Shown: piece by piece, positions 1 to 9,047 of the stretch
Position numbering within the stretch: position 1 is the first letter of the stretch
Layout: every line of letters starts with the position of its first letter
From: Flavobacterium faecale
GTDB lineage: Bacteria > Bacteroidota > Bacteroidia > Flavobacteriales > Flavobacteriaceae
Assembly (NCBI RefSeq): GCF_003076455.1
Contig: NZ_CP020918.1
Span: 310,001-374,000 of the forward strand
Direction of reading: 5' to 3'
Length of the DNA: 64,000 nucleotides
Notes under the pieces: model-generated
Told to the model about the DNA's origin: nothing
The model's database searches: none
What the model saw: the letters and a program-made list of their open reading frames with translations, nothing else
Program-made: the position numbers and the translations under genes

Positions 1-1
1 C

Positions 2-928
2 ACCGTATATTTACCTTTAGACAGCGAATCAAACGCTAAAAAGTTTATAGCACTCGCCCACCCAGAGATGGTTTTCTTTATCAAATATGAATTTTGGATT
101 AACTACTTAGCAGAACTAAAAAAACAAAACATACCCACCTACCTTATTTCAGGTATTTTTAGAGAAAAACAGTTGTTTTTTAAATGGTACGGAGGTTTTT
201 ATCGAAAAGCACTAAGCACCTTTACGTACTTCTTTTTACAAAATGAAAGTTCGAAAACATTAATCGAAAATCTGGGATTAAAAAATGTTGTGGTTTCAGG
301 CGATACTCGTTTTGACCGTGTAGCAGCTATTTTAGAGAAAGACAATCAAATTGATTTTATATCGAAATTCAAAAACAAAACCACAACGGTTGTCATCGGA
401 AGCTCTTGGCCAAAGGATGAAGAATTACTGGTGCAGTATCTTAACGAGACCAATCAACAAGTTAAATTCATAATCGCTCCTCATAATATAAAGAGCGAAC
501 AAATTCAGCAGCTCCAAAGCAGTCTAAGCAAAAGAACAGTTCTATATTCACAAATGAAAGGTAAAAACCTTGAAGACTACGACGTATTCATTATTGATAC
601 GATCGGAATTCTAACCAAAATCTATAGCTACGCAGATATTGCGTACGTAGGCGGCGGATTTGGACAGCCTGGTGTTCACAACATTCTAGAACCAGCCACT
701 TTTGGAGTCCCTATTGTTATCGGAACAAACTTTTCGCATTTTGCAGAGGCAACAGCATTAGTAGCATTGGAAGGATGTTTTTCAATTTCAAACGCATCCA
801 CTCTAAAAACGGTAATAGACAAACTGATTACAGATGTTAACATAAGAGAACAAACGGGAGCAATTTGCAGTCAGTTCATTAAAGAAAACACCGGTGCAAC
901 CGCTACCATTATGACCAAAATAGGGTAA
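2..928 (+). CDS. waaA: 3-deoxy-D-manno-octulosonic acid (Kdo) transferase, 5' end missing
   Basis: The enzyme transfers Kdo from CMP-Kdo to lipid A at the inner membrane, an early step of lipopolysaccharide core synthesis. The reading frame is open from base 2, and the residues before the first Met (YLPLD, then HPEMVFFIKYEFW) match the family, so the gene starts upstream of the window. About 308 C-terminal residues are present. The N-terminal half holds the acceptor-side HPEMVFF segment. The C-terminal GT-B half shows GSSWPKDEE, IAPHNIKSEQI and the nucleotide-sugar signature GGGFGQPGVHNILEPA with a following GTNFSHF. The partial state is only a window-edge effect. The assignment is firm. Confidence 0.93.
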   Translation, partial: TVYLPLDSESNAKKFIALAHPEMVFFIKYEFWINYLAELKKQNIPTYLISGIFREKQLFFKWYGGFYRKALSTFTYFFLQNESSKTLIENLGLKNVVVSGDTRFDRVAAILEKDNQIDFISKFKNKTTTVVIGSSWPKDEELLVQYLNETNQQVKFIIAPHNIKSEQIQQLQSSLSKRTVLYSQMKGKNLEDYDVFIIDTIGILTKIYSYADIAYVGGGFGQPGVHNILEPATFGVPIVIGTNFSHFAEATALVALEGCFSISNASTLKTVIDKLITDVNIREQTGAICSQFIKENTGATATIMTKIG

Positions 929-1167
929 TAAATAAGCACCACCTATTCAAAGCTAGTTAATTTTGGATTTTTAGGCTCTAAAAAGTAGCGTTTACAAGTA
1001 CAATTGTAATACAAAACAAACAAAAATACTAGCAGTTATCCTATTGACAATTATATTTTAATAGCTCAATATTAGCTACTTATCCATAAAAATAAGGGGT
1101 TAAATTAAAAATTCAATAAATTTTACAAAAAATAATTAAAAAAATATTCTACATATCAATTATTTTA

Positions 1168-1175
1168 TATCTTTG
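1168..1175 (+). promoter_or_regulatory. Bacteroidetes-type -7 box upstream of the small lipoprotein gene
   Basis: TATCTTTG fits the Bacteroidetes -7 consensus TAnnTTTG and lies 37 bases before the ATG of the small lipoprotein gene. No TTG is seen at a matching -33 distance, so support is partial. Confidence 0.4.
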
Positions 1176-1212
1176 CTCCGAATTAATAATTAACCTTTTA
1201 TATTAAAGTAAG

Positions 1213-1413
1213 ATGAAAAAAGTATTTTTAAGTTTAGCTGTAGTTGCTGTTTTGACTGTTGTATCTTGTAAAAAAGCTGACGCTGCTGCTGAAGAAGTTG
1301 TAGCTGTTGACACAACTGCTGTAACTGTTGACACTGTATCTGTTGATACTGCTGCTGTAGCTGCTGACACAACTGTTACAACTACTGAAGTTGAAACTCC
1401 TGCTGCTCACTAA
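1213..1413 (+). CDS. small Ala/Val/Thr/Asp-rich lipoprotein, function unknown
   Basis: This 66-residue protein has a lipoprotein signal: MKK, a hydrophobic stretch, then VVSC with Cys19 as the likely lipidated residue. The mature part is low-complexity and made almost only of Ala, Val, Thr, Asp and Glu, with VDT recurring several times. It has no enzymatic motif. A -7 box lies upstream and a strong terminator immediately downstream, so it is probably a single-gene transcript. Short lipoproteins of this composition are common in Flavobacteriaceae, but I cannot name a family. A Gln-rich ORF on the opposite strand is a compositional mirror of it. Confidence 0.7.
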   Translation: MKKVFLSLAVVAVLTVVSCKKADAAAEEVVAVDTTAVTVDTVSVDTAAVAADTTVTTTEVETPAAH

Positions 1414-1440
1414 TCAAGAATTTATTCTAGAAAAATCAAA

Positions 1441-1465
1441 GCCATCTTTCAGATGGCTTTTTTTT
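1441..1465 (+). terminator. intrinsic terminator after the small lipoprotein gene
   Basis: GCCATCT and AGATGGC form a perfect 7-bp stem with a TTC loop, followed by an eight-T run on the plus strand. It lies 28 bases after the stop codon of the small lipoprotein gene. Confidence 0.85.
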
Positions 1466-1683
1466 GTTTTATATCGAAACAAGAAAAACATAGAACTAAA
1501 AAAAGGAACCCAAGAGACCAACTCCCGACTTCCTTTCGTTTCTATTCTTTATATCACCTACATATTACTTCATCTGTTTGTGCTTTCAGACTCGGGTCAA
1601 TACAACCCTATTGCATTGTAGTATTTTCACACTACATCAACATTGGGACCCAAATATAAATTCATTTGGCATTATTTTAAAGT

Positions 1684-2040
1684 TTAACCCTCCCAGTCAT
1701 CAAATAATACCTCTGAAGCTGCAAAGTCCAAAATCTCTGCCCTAGCTCCATATTTTACAATTTCATCAATTCCCTTTTGCGCCATAAGCACAGTGCTGTA
1801 TTTTCGACTTACTGCAACCAAAACATCATCTAGTACCACTTTGAAATAAAACTTCCCTTTTGCGGTCTTATATTTCAAAAACGAGCAACTATCAAACTTT
1901 GCGCGCAAGAGTTCAGCTTCAGCTTCGCAATCCATACGCAATTCATAAGCATTACTGGTAAAAATAGGCTTACCCTTTCTTGAAGTGTATTCAAACTTAT
2001 AATCCCCACTAAAACGCTTACTAATCACAAAAGACCCCAT
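1684..2040 (-). CDS. YegP/DUF1508 family protein, two repeats
   Basis: The 118-residue protein contains two copies of the short DUF1508 (YegP-like) beta-beta-alpha unit. The first covers about residues 3-50 (FVISKRFSGDYKFEYTS, then GKPIFTSNAYE) and the second about residues 64-108 (GKFYFKVVLDDVLVAVSRKY, then KGIDEIVKYG). The family is widespread; in E. coli YegP the biochemical role is unclear, so no function is assigned. The gene is monocistronic, upstream of and co-directional with the tRNA block. The start is the ATG at 2040, immediately before the conserved first strand. Confidence 0.85.
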   Translation of the reverse strand: MGSFVISKRFSGDYKFEYTSRKGKPIFTSNAYELRMDCEAEAELLRAKFDSCSFLKYKTAKGKFYFKVVLDDVLVAVSRKYSTVLMAQKGIDEIVKYGARAEILDFAASEVLFDDWEG

Positions 2041-2130
2041 ACTTAAACTACATTTTTTTTAGAAAATTAAAAATACAATCTTTATAACCAAATACATCAA
2101 AAAGATCGGCTTAGTTATAAACAAAAAAAA

Positions 2131-2152
2131 AGCCTCTTCAAAAGAAGAGGCT
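2131..2152 (-). terminator. intrinsic terminator of the tRNA-Leu transcript
   Basis: AGCCTCTTC and GAAGAGGCT form a 9-bp stem with an AAAA/TTTT loop. On the minus strand it is followed by a long T run (the A run at 2122-2130 on the plus strand). It sits directly 3' of tRNA-Leu. Confidence 0.8.
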
Positions 2153-2155
2153 TTG

Positions 2156-2241
2156 TACTCAGAGCGGGACTTGAACCCGCACGAACATTGCTGTTCACTG
2201 GATTTTAAGTCCAGCGTGTCTACCAATTTCACCATCCGAGC
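2156..2241 (-). tRNA. tRNA-Leu (anticodon TAA)
   Basis: Reading the minus strand from 2241, a 7-bp acceptor stem begins GCTCGGA. The anticodon stem-loop is CTGGA-CTTAAAA-TCCAG with anticodon TAA. A long variable arm, expected for a class II tRNA-Leu, and a T-arm containing GGGTTCAAGTCCC follow. The length is about 86 bases and CCA is not encoded. It lies next to tRNA-Gly on the same strand. Confidence 0.93.
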
Positions 2242-2355
2242 GTTTGGTATTAATGGTTTTAATTTTCGAAAAAATTAATTGAAGCTTACCATTGTAGCTT
2301 TATATTTTTCAAAGATACTATTTTAATTGATATCTTTTTGAGCTTTTACGCTTTG

Positions 2356-2428
2356 AGCGAAAAACGGGGCTCGAACCCGCGACCTCGACCTTGGCAAGGT
2401 CGCGCTCTACCAACTGAGCTATTTTCGC
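2356..2428 (-). tRNA. tRNA-Gly (anticodon GCC)
   Basis: On the minus strand the acceptor stem GCGAAAA pairs with TTTTCGC. The D-arm carries AGCTCAGTTGGTAGAGC, the anticodon stem-loop is CGACC-TTGCCAA-GGTCG with anticodon GCC, and the T-arm is GCGGGTTCGAGCCCCGT. It is 73 bases long without encoded CCA. It is co-directional with tRNA-Leu and probably shares its transcript. Confidence 0.94.
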
Positions 2429-2573
2429 ATTTTCAATTCTTAAAAAGAACCGCGATACTTGTTCTGTATTGCGGATGCAAATTTAAGACTTTTATTGAGT
2501 TAAACAAGGGGTTTTGCAATATATTTTAAAATTATTTTTTAACCCCTTGATAACGTTTATTTTAAATATTGAA

Positions 2574-5180
2574 TTATTTTCGAACCAACATCCTTTTCAG
2601 CTCATTTAGCTTCATTAACGCTTCAACGGGCGTAACCGTGTTAATATCCAAACTCAAAATTTCTTCTTTGATTTCCTCCAATAATGGGTCATCAAGGTTA
2701 AAAAAACTCATTTGCATCTCGTCTTTCTCTGCTTTTATTCCGTTTAGAGCGTCACTACTATGATCTTTCTCCAATTTCTTCAAGAGTTTTTGCGCCTTTT
2801 GAATCACAATCTGCGGCATTCCTGCCATTTTAGCTACATGAATTCCGAAACTGTGCGCACTTCCCCCCTTGACTAACTTTCGAATAAATAAAACCGAATC
2901 TTTTAATTCTTTTACAGAGACGTTATAATTTTGGATACGTGGTAATAGCTCATTCATTTCGTTCAGCTCGTGGTAATGCGTAGCAAACAAAGTCTTAGGC
3001 TTAGCCGGATGCTCGTGTAGATACTCCGCAATTGCCCATGCAATCGAGATTCCGTCATAAGTACTCGTTCCACGACCAATTTCGTCCAACAGTACAAGAC
3101 TTCGATCAGAAAGGTTATTCAAAATAGAAGCTGTTTCATTCATTTCAACCATAAAAGTTGATTCTCCCATTGAGATATTATCACTCGCTCCTACCCTAGT
3201 AAAGATTTTATCAACGATTCCCATTCGAACTGCATCTGCAGGAACAAAACTTCCCATCTGAGCCAATAGCACAATCAAAGCCGTTTGCCTCAAGATAGCC
3301 GACTTACCCGACATGTTTGGCCCTGTAATCATGATCAGTTGCTGTGTTTCTCTATCCAAGAAAACATCATTGGCAATATAAGGCGTACCCAACGGCAATT
3401 GTTTTTCGATAACAGGATGGCGACCATTTTTTATATCCAATTCAAAAGTTTCATCCAATTGCGGACATACATATTGATTTTCGATTGCCAATTGTGTAAA
3501 CGAACACAAACAATCCAACTGCGCAACTAAATTGGCGTTCAATTGCACTGGTTTTATATAGGTAGTAATCCAAGCCACCAATTGCTCAAACAGATCAGAT
3601 TCAATTTTTTGAATTTTTTCTTCGGCACCTAATATCTTAGTTTCGTATTCCTTTAATTCTTCGGTGATGTAGCGCTCGGCATTTACAAGAGTTTGTTTTC
3701 TAATCCATTCTGTTGGCACTTTATCTTTGTGGGTATTTCGAACTTCGATATAATAACCAAACACATTATTGAAAGAAATTTTCAACGATGTTATCCCAGT
3801 ACGTTCTGATTCTCGCGCTTCTATTCCAGCCAAATATTCTTTACCCGAAGTAGATATTGCTCTAAGCTCATCCAACTCTAGGTTCACCCCCGTTGCAATA
3901 GCATTTCCTTTCGAAATAGCCACAGGAGCCTCTTGATTCAAGGTCGTTTTAATTTTTTCGCGAAGCAATTCGCAACTATGAAAACTATCACCAATTACTT
4001 TTACCGCTTCTTGAGTACTTTGCAAAGCCAACGTTTTCATTGGAATAATGGCGTCTAAGGATTCTTTTAAATAAATCACTTCTCGAGGCGATACTTTGCC
4101 AGCAGCGATTTTAGAAATCAAACGTTCTAAATCTGATATTTGCTTAATTTGATATTGCATTTTCTGCAAGACCTCTTGACTTTCTTTCAAATAAGTCACC
4201 ACTTGGTGACGGTTTTTAATTTTGTTCGCATCCTTCAAAGGCAAGGCCAGCCAACGCTTGAGCAATCGACCACCCATAGGCGAAAGTGTTCTGTCAATTA
4301 CATCCAATAAGGTCACTGCATTGGGATTGTAGCTGTGGTAAAGTTCTAAATTTCGAATAGTAAAACGGTCCATCCACACATACGCATCTTCTGCAATACG
4401 TTGGATTGATGTGATGTGCTGCACGCGATTGTGTTGCGTTTCAGACAAATAATACAAGATTGCGCCAGATGCGATAATACCTTCCTTCAAATCTTCGATA
4501 CCAAATCCTTTTAAAGATATAGTTTGAAAATGTTTGGTTAGGGTTTCAAAAGCATAATCCTCTTTGTAGAGCCAATCTTCTAGAAAAAAACAATGAAAAT
4601 CATTACCAAACTGTTCTTTAAAATCATTTTTACTAGCTTTTGGCACCAATATTTCTGACGGGCTAAAATTTTGCAGCAATTTATCTATGTATTCCGTATT
4701 TCCTTGAGCGGTAAGAAACTCACCCGTTGAAACATCTAGAAATGAAACTCCGATACTCTTGCTTGTAAAGTAAACAGATGCCAAGAAGTTATTGGACTTA
4801 GAATTCAATACCTCATCATTCATGGATACACCAGGAGTCACTAACTCCGTCACACCACGTTTCACGATTGTTTTGGTCATTTTGGGATCTTCGAGTTGAT
4901 CGCAAATAGCAACACGCAAACCTGCCTTCACCAATTTTGGCAGATAGGTATTAATAGAATGATGCGGAAAACCTGCCAAAGCAGTTTCAGTTGGTGACCC
5001 AGCACCACGCTTGGTTAAAGTTATTCCTAAAATTTTTGAAGCACGAACGGCATCCTCACCGAAAGTTTCATAAAAATCGCCCACTCTAAACAACAAACAA
5101 GCATCAGGATACTTCCTTTTGATTTCGTTGTACTGCTTCATTAACGGGGTTTCTTTTACTTCTTTTTCTTTTGCTGCCAA
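2574..5180 (-). CDS. mutS: DNA mismatch repair protein MutS
   Basis: MutS recognises mismatches and small loops, then recruits MutL in an ATP-dependent way. The mismatch-binding domain carries LLFRVGDFYETFGEDA (the Phe-x-Glu element). The C-terminal ATPase shows Walker A GPNMSGKS, the signature region GESTFMVEMNE, Walker B LVLLDEIGRGTST and the TLFATHYHEL motif. An in-frame ATG exists at 5300, but the extra 40 residues look unlike MutS. The TTG at 5180 gives the usual start, (M)AAKEKEVKETPLMKQYNEIK, and a length of about 868 residues, so I choose it. A DUF1573 gene diverges upstream. The function is certain and the start moderately so. Confidence 0.95.
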   Translation of the reverse strand: MAAKEKEVKETPLMKQYNEIKRKYPDACLLFRVGDFYETFGEDAVRASKILGITLTKRGAGSPTETALAGFPHHSINTYLPKLVKAGLRVAICDQLEDPKMTKTIVKRGVTELVTPGVSMNDEVLNSKSNNFLASVYFTSKSIGVSFLDVSTGEFLTAQGNTEYIDKLLQNFSPSEILVPKASKNDFKEQFGNDFHCFFLEDWLYKEDYAFETLTKHFQTISLKGFGIEDLKEGIIASGAILYYLSETQHNRVQHITSIQRIAEDAYVWMDRFTIRNLELYHSYNPNAVTLLDVIDRTLSPMGGRLLKRWLALPLKDANKIKNRHQVVTYLKESQEVLQKMQYQIKQISDLERLISKIAAGKVSPREVIYLKESLDAIIPMKTLALQSTQEAVKVIGDSFHSCELLREKIKTTLNQEAPVAISKGNAIATGVNLELDELRAISTSGKEYLAGIEARESERTGITSLKISFNNVFGYYIEVRNTHKDKVPTEWIRKQTLVNAERYITEELKEYETKILGAEEKIQKIESDLFEQLVAWITTYIKPVQLNANLVAQLDCLCSFTQLAIENQYVCPQLDETFELDIKNGRHPVIEKQLPLGTPYIANDVFLDRETQQLIMITGPNMSGKSAILRQTALIVLLAQMGSFVPADAVRMGIVDKIFTRVGASDNISMGESTFMVEMNETASILNNLSDRSLVLLDEIGRGTSTYDGISIAWAIAEYLHEHPAKPKTLFATHYHELNEMNELLPRIQNYNVSVKELKDSVLFIRKLVKGGSAHSFGIHVAKMAGMPQIVIQKAQKLLKKLEKDHSSDALNGIKAEKDEMQMSFFNLDDPLLEEIKEEILSLDINTVTPVEALMKLNELKRMLVRK

Positions 5181-5285
5181 AATATTTATGTTTGATTTAT
5201 GATTCACTGAAACTAGAAGCGAATTTATAGTTTTTAAAGCGAAAATGTAAATACTTGAAAAATAATCTTCATTTTTAAGGAAATT

Positions 5286-5319
5286 TTGTGGCATTGGCAT
5301 GATATTTTCTTTAGTTTTG
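5286..5319 (+). promoter_or_regulatory. promoter of the DUF1573 gene
   Basis: TTG at 5286-5288 and TAGTTTTG at 5312-5319 are separated by 23 bases. This matches the Flavobacterium pattern TTG-N17-23-TAnnTTTG. The -7 box lies 26 bases before the ATG. Its position overlaps the longest possible mutS ORF, which also favours the shorter mutS start. Confidence 0.6.
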
Positions 5320-5345
5320 TTATACGAACTTAAAAATCTAACAAA

Positions 5346-5801
5346 ATGAAAAAAATAGTTTTAATTGCCGTACTAGCGGTATTCGGAATCTCATCTTCTA
5401 ATGCGCAAGAAACTTCAAAAAAAATGAGAGCATCTGCTAAAACTGCAGTAGCAAAAGTTGCTAATGTTAATGGAGCTGGTCTAGTTTTTGAAAATGAAAC
5501 TATCGATTACGGAACAATTGCTCACAATGCAGACGGTAACCGTCAATTTGTATTTACAAATAACGGAAACAAGCCATTAATTATAACAAACACACAAGGA
5601 TCTTGTGGATGTACAGTACCTACTACTCCAAAAGAGCCAATTTTGCCTGGTGCAAAAGGTGTGATTGGTGTAAAATATGCTACTGATAGAGTTGGACCTT
5701 TTACAAAAACAGTAACAGTAACCTCTAACGCTGAAGGACAAGCAACAAAAACACTTACTATTAAAGGAACAGTATTAGCTGATAACGAAAAAAAGAGCTA
5801 A
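5346..5801 (+). CDS. secreted DUF1573 domain protein
   Basis: The 151-residue protein has a signal peptide (residues 1-20, ending NAQ) and one DUF1573 domain at about 48-140. This is an immunoglobulin-like fold related to ASH/MSP domains. Its typical features are FENETIDYGTI, FTNNGNKPLIITN, the GSCGCTVP motif, and a C-terminal TVTVTSNA strand. DUF1573 proteins are abundant in Bacteroidetes, are exported and are thought to act in binding, but no reaction is known. The gene has its own promoter and terminator. Confidence 0.88.
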   Translation: MKKIVLIAVLAVFGISSSNAQETSKKMRASAKTAVAKVANVNGAGLVFENETIDYGTIAHNADGNRQFVFTNNGNKPLIITNTQGSCGCTVPTTPKEPILPGAKGVIGVKYATDRVGPFTKTVTVTSNAEGQATKTLTIKGTVLADNEKKS

Positions 5802-5821
5802 TTTTGCCCCACAATTTATAA

Positions 5822-5850
5822 AAGCTTCCAAATTGGAAGCTTTTTTTTTA
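5822..5850 (+). terminator. intrinsic terminator after the DUF1573 gene
   Basis: AAGCTTCC and GGAAGCTT form the stem around an AAATT loop, followed by a T run on the plus strand, about 20 bases after the stop codon. Confidence 0.85.
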
Positions 5851-5938
5851 CCCTTTTACCAAGGCCGCAGTAGATAAGCAGGTTAGTAATAAAACCAAAA
5901 AAGGTTAATTTGCGGTAGCTAATTAAACAAAAAAAACA

Positions 5939-6475
5939 ATGAGAAAGCTCGAAAACAGTGAACTAGAACGCAAATCAATTGAAGATTTTAAAAAATCTGA
6001 AAAAACACCCATTATCTTGGTTTTGGATGATATTCGTAGTTTGCACAACATAGGATCTGTTTTTAGAACTGCCGATGCTTTTTTGATCGAAAAAATTTAT
6101 TTGTGTGGAATCACCGCTACACCACCCAACAAAGAAATGCATAAAACCGCTCTTGGCGCTACCGAAACTGTAGCTTGGGAACATCATGAAAATGTTTTGG
6201 ATGTAATTTCGAATTTAAAAAAAGAAAACGTTTTGACTCTTGCTATAGAACAAGTAGAAAGCGCTACTTTTTTGCAAGATTTTAAAGTAAGTGCCAATCA
6301 AAAATACGCATTAGTTTTTGGGAACGAAGTTTTTGGCGTTTCTCAAGATGCAGTACAACTTTGTGACGGTTGTATCGAAATTCCACAACTGGGAACTAAA
6401 CATTCATTAAACATTTCAGTAAGTGCTGGAATTGTGGTTTGGGATTTATTTCAAAAACTAAACTGGCCGCAATAA
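5939..6475 (+). CDS. TrmH/SpoU family RNA methyltransferase
   Basis: A SAM-dependent 2'-O-ribose RNA methyltransferase of the SPOUT class, 178 residues, so catalytic domain only. Motif 1 is NIGSVFRTAD at about residue 36 with the catalytic Arg. Motif 2 is ALVFGNEVFGVS at about 123. Motif 3 is IEIPQLGTKHSLNISVS at about 147, which builds the trefoil knot. No N-terminal substrate-binding extension is present, so tRNA versus rRNA specificity cannot be decided from sequence. The start is the ATG at 5939; the preceding region is AT-rich without a clear ribosome binding site. Confidence 0.88.
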   Translation: MRKLENSELERKSIEDFKKSEKTPIILVLDDIRSLHNIGSVFRTADAFLIEKIYLCGITATPPNKEMHKTALGATETVAWEHHENVLDVISNLKKENVLTLAIEQVESATFLQDFKVSANQKYALVFGNEVFGVSQDAVQLCDGCIEIPQLGTKHSLNISVSAGIVVWDLFQKLNWPQ

Positions 6476-6516
6476 ATCGGTATTATTTTCTACTGAAATT
6501 TCGATAAAAAAATTTT

Positions 6517-7026
6517 CTATAAAAAAGCTAGCGCTTGAACAACGACACATTCACTCTGATCTGAACAATTTTCGAGTAAAACAGGAATTGATTGTTTCAA
6601 GATAGGATGCTCCCAGTCTAAATTTAAATCAGTTAATGGCAATAAAACAAACTTTCGTTCTTGCATCAAAGGATGCGGAAGTTGAAGTTGCTCGCTATCT
6701 ACCACTTCATTACCAAACAAGATTAAATCAATATCAATAATTCGAGATTGATAACCTAATTGCTCGCTACGGGTACGCCCCATTTCTTGTTCAATTGCCA
6801 AAGCTAGTTCCAAGGTTTCAATAGGCGTTTTATTCGATACCAACTCCAAGGCACAATTAAAAAAAGGATCACTCTCAAAACCCCAAGATGGCGTTTGATA
6901 GATTTTTGAAACTTGCGTTACCATGCCAATCTTTTCTTTAATCAATTGAATACACTGCACTATATTCTCTAGCTTATCCCCTTGATTTGTTCCAATTGAC
7001 AGCACTATTTTCTTTCCTTCCTTCAT
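6517..7026 (-). CDS. folK: 2-amino-4-hydroxy-6-hydroxymethyldihydropteridine pyrophosphokinase
   Basis: HPPK transfers pyrophosphate from ATP to 6-hydroxymethyl-dihydropterin in folate synthesis. The 169-residue protein shows LSIGTNQGD at the N terminus, SKIYQTPSWGF, PFFNCALEL, and the HPPK signature around GRTRSEQLGYQSRIIDIDLILFG with the two Mg-binding Asp residues of DIDL. LPHPLMQERKFVLLPL follows. The length is normal. It is transcribed divergently from sppA. Confidence 0.94.
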   Translation of the reverse strand: MKEGKKIVLSIGTNQGDKLENIVQCIQLIKEKIGMVTQVSKIYQTPSWGFESDPFFNCALELVSNKTPIETLELALAIEQEMGRTRSEQLGYQSRIIDIDLILFGNEVVDSEQLQLPHPLMQERKFVLLPLTDLNLDWEHPILKQSIPVLLENCSDQSECVVVQALAFL

Positions 7027-7092
7027 TTTATTCTATTCTATTTCCGATTTAACCCCAAATTAACTAAAACATTTTTAGAAATAGGAATATAT

Positions 7093-7126
7093 TTGTATAA
7101 ACTAAATCGAACATAGCATAACTTTG
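7093..7126 (+). promoter_or_regulatory. promoter of sppA
   Basis: TTG at 7093-7095 and TAACTTTG at 7119-7126 are 23 bases apart, which fits the Flavobacterium TTG-N17-23-TAnnTTTG pattern. The -7 box ends 32 bases before the sppA ATG. Confidence 0.6.
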
Positions 7127-7158
7127 TGCAGATCGATTCTTTTTAAAACGAAATAAAT

Positions 7159-8919
7159 ATGAGATTTTTAGGAAATGTATTAGCTACCATAGTAGGTATT
7201 TTTGTTTTTTGTCTATTATTCCTAATTGGTATAGGCGTGATCGCTGCTGCAGTAGGTGGCGGGTCTGAGGTGGCTACCGTAGACAACAATTCTGTTATTG
7301 AATTGAATTTGCAAGACGTATCTCTTGATTATGCCGGGAAATTCAAAGATCCTTGGATGAGTAAATTTTCTGCAGGAGATGGAATTGGCTTGACCGATAT
7401 CATAAATGCGATCACTGTGGCTAAAACAGATGACAATATAAAAGGTATTTCAATTTTAAACAATAGTTCTGCTCTGGGAATGGCACAAACCAAAGAGCTA
7501 CGTGATGCATTAGAAGATTTTAAAAAATCAGGAAAATTCATCATGGCCTATGCCAATACCTATTCACAAAAAGAATATTACCTAAACTCTGTGGCCAACA
7601 CCATTTATTTAAATCCTGTTGGAGACATGGACTTTAAAGGACTTTCGTCTGAGATCATGTTCTACAAAGATTTGCAAGAGAAAACCGGAATCAAAATGGA
7701 AGTCATTCGACACGGAAAATATAAAAGTGCCGTAGAACCCTTTTTGGAAAATAAAATGAGTGATGCTAATCGGGAACAAGTTACTGCTTTACTACAATCT
7801 ATTTGGAGTGCAACCTTGACAGATATTGCCATTAGCAGAAAACTATCGGTGGCAAAACTAAATGATATTGCCAATAATTTGGCCGCTAGAACACCTGAAT
7901 TGGCAAAGCAAGAAAAATTAATAGACATTATAGGTTATGAAGATGAATATCACTCTGCTATTAAAAAAGCATTAAAAGTTGCAGAAAAAGAGGACTACAA
8001 AAAGATCTCGATAAGTGACTATACTTCTAAACTCTTGACGGAATCTGAGCTAACCGAAGCCGACGACCAAATTGCAGTCATATATGCGCAAGGCGAAATC
8101 CAATCTGGCGAGGGTGATGTGAATACTATTGGAGAAATATCGATGAATCGTTCGTTACAAGATGCAAGAAAAGACAAAAACATTAAAGCAATTGTACTAC
8201 GCATCAACAGTCCAGGTGGAAATGCATTGACCTCTGATTTAATTTGGAGAGAAATTGAATTGACCAAAAAAGTAAAACCTGTAGTAGTGTCTATGGGGAA
8301 TTATGCTGCTTCGGGCGGGTATTACATTGCGTGTAATGCGAATCAGATTTTTGCTGAGAAAAATACCATCACGGGTTCTATTGGTGTTTTTGGGATTTTG
8401 CCCAACTTTAGCCAATTAACTGCTAAAATCGGAATCAATATCGAACAGGTAAAAACAAATGAAAACGCTTCAGAATACAGTCCTTTTGTGCCAATTGATG
8501 AAAAATTCAAAGCGGTTACACTGGAAGGCGTTGAACACATTTACAAAACCTTTGTTACACATGTAGCCCAAGGACGAAAAATGACATTTGCACAAGTAGA
8601 CTCGATTGCGCAAGGGCGCGTATGGACTGGAAACGAAGCCCTAAAAATAGGACTGGTTGATAAAATTGGAAACTTAAACGACGCTATCAAAGCTGCTGCA
8701 GCCATGGCAAAAACTAAAGAATATTCGACTAAGAATTTTCCGGAATTTAATAAAAGTTTTGAAGATATGTTGAGCCAACTCCCATTTGTGAAATCAAAAT
8801 CTGATTTTATAAAAGAAGAAATAGGAATTGAGAACTACAAAATAATCCAGCAAGTAAGAAAATTGCAGGCCCGCAAAGGAATTCAAGTGATCATGCCTTA
8901 TGAATTTGACATTAATTAA
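7159..8919 (+). CDS. sppA: signal peptide peptidase SppA, 67K type
   Basis: A membrane-anchored serine protease that degrades cleaved signal peptides. The 586-residue length matches the long, tandem-domain SppA of Gram-negative bacteria. One transmembrane helix lies at about residues 8-31. The first peptidase domain provides the general base Lys189 within GKYKSAVEPF. The second provides the nucleophile Ser385 within NYAASGGYYIAC, preceded by LRINSPGG. This is the known Lys/Ser dyad arrangement split between the two repeats. The N-terminal region faces the periplasm by family analogy. It is monocistronic with its own promoter. Confidence 0.93.
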   Translation: MRFLGNVLATIVGIFVFCLLFLIGIGVIAAAVGGGSEVATVDNNSVIELNLQDVSLDYAGKFKDPWMSKFSAGDGIGLTDIINAITVAKTDDNIKGISILNNSSALGMAQTKELRDALEDFKKSGKFIMAYANTYSQKEYYLNSVANTIYLNPVGDMDFKGLSSEIMFYKDLQEKTGIKMEVIRHGKYKSAVEPFLENKMSDANREQVTALLQSIWSATLTDIAISRKLSVAKLNDIANNLAARTPELAKQEKLIDIIGYEDEYHSAIKKALKVAEKEDYKKISISDYTSKLLTESELTEADDQIAVIYAQGEIQSGEGDVNTIGEISMNRSLQDARKDKNIKAIVLRINSPGGNALTSDLIWREIELTKKVKPVVVSMGNYAASGGYYIACNANQIFAEKNTITGSIGVFGILPNFSQLTAKIGINIEQVKTNENASEYSPFVPIDEKFKAVTLEGVEHIYKTFVTHVAQGRKMTFAQVDSIAQGRVWTGNEALKIGLVDKIGNLNDAIKAAAAMAKTKEYSTKNFPEFNKSFEDMLSQLPFVKSKSDFIKEEIGIENYKIIQQVRKLQARKGIQVIMPYEFDIN

Positions 8920-9047
8920 GCACAAAATACTACTATTGAAAAAGGTATTGATAATTGTATAAAACCAACAGTTACTCAAAGTCGTATATTTCAAAAACTG
9001 TTAGGCAACATTTTTGATGCTTATCGAATATTAAAAACAATTACAAT

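Noticed and set aside
1190..1372. Gln-rich ORF on the minus strand
   Set aside because: It is the exact antisense of the Ala/Val/Thr/Asp-rich lipoprotein gene, so the Gln runs come from the GCT/GTT/ACT codons of the other strand.
5181..5300. Longer N-terminus of MutS from an ATG at 5300
   Set aside because: The additional 40 residues do not look like MutS and overlap the promoter of the DUF1573 gene. The TTG at 5180 gives the usual MutS start.
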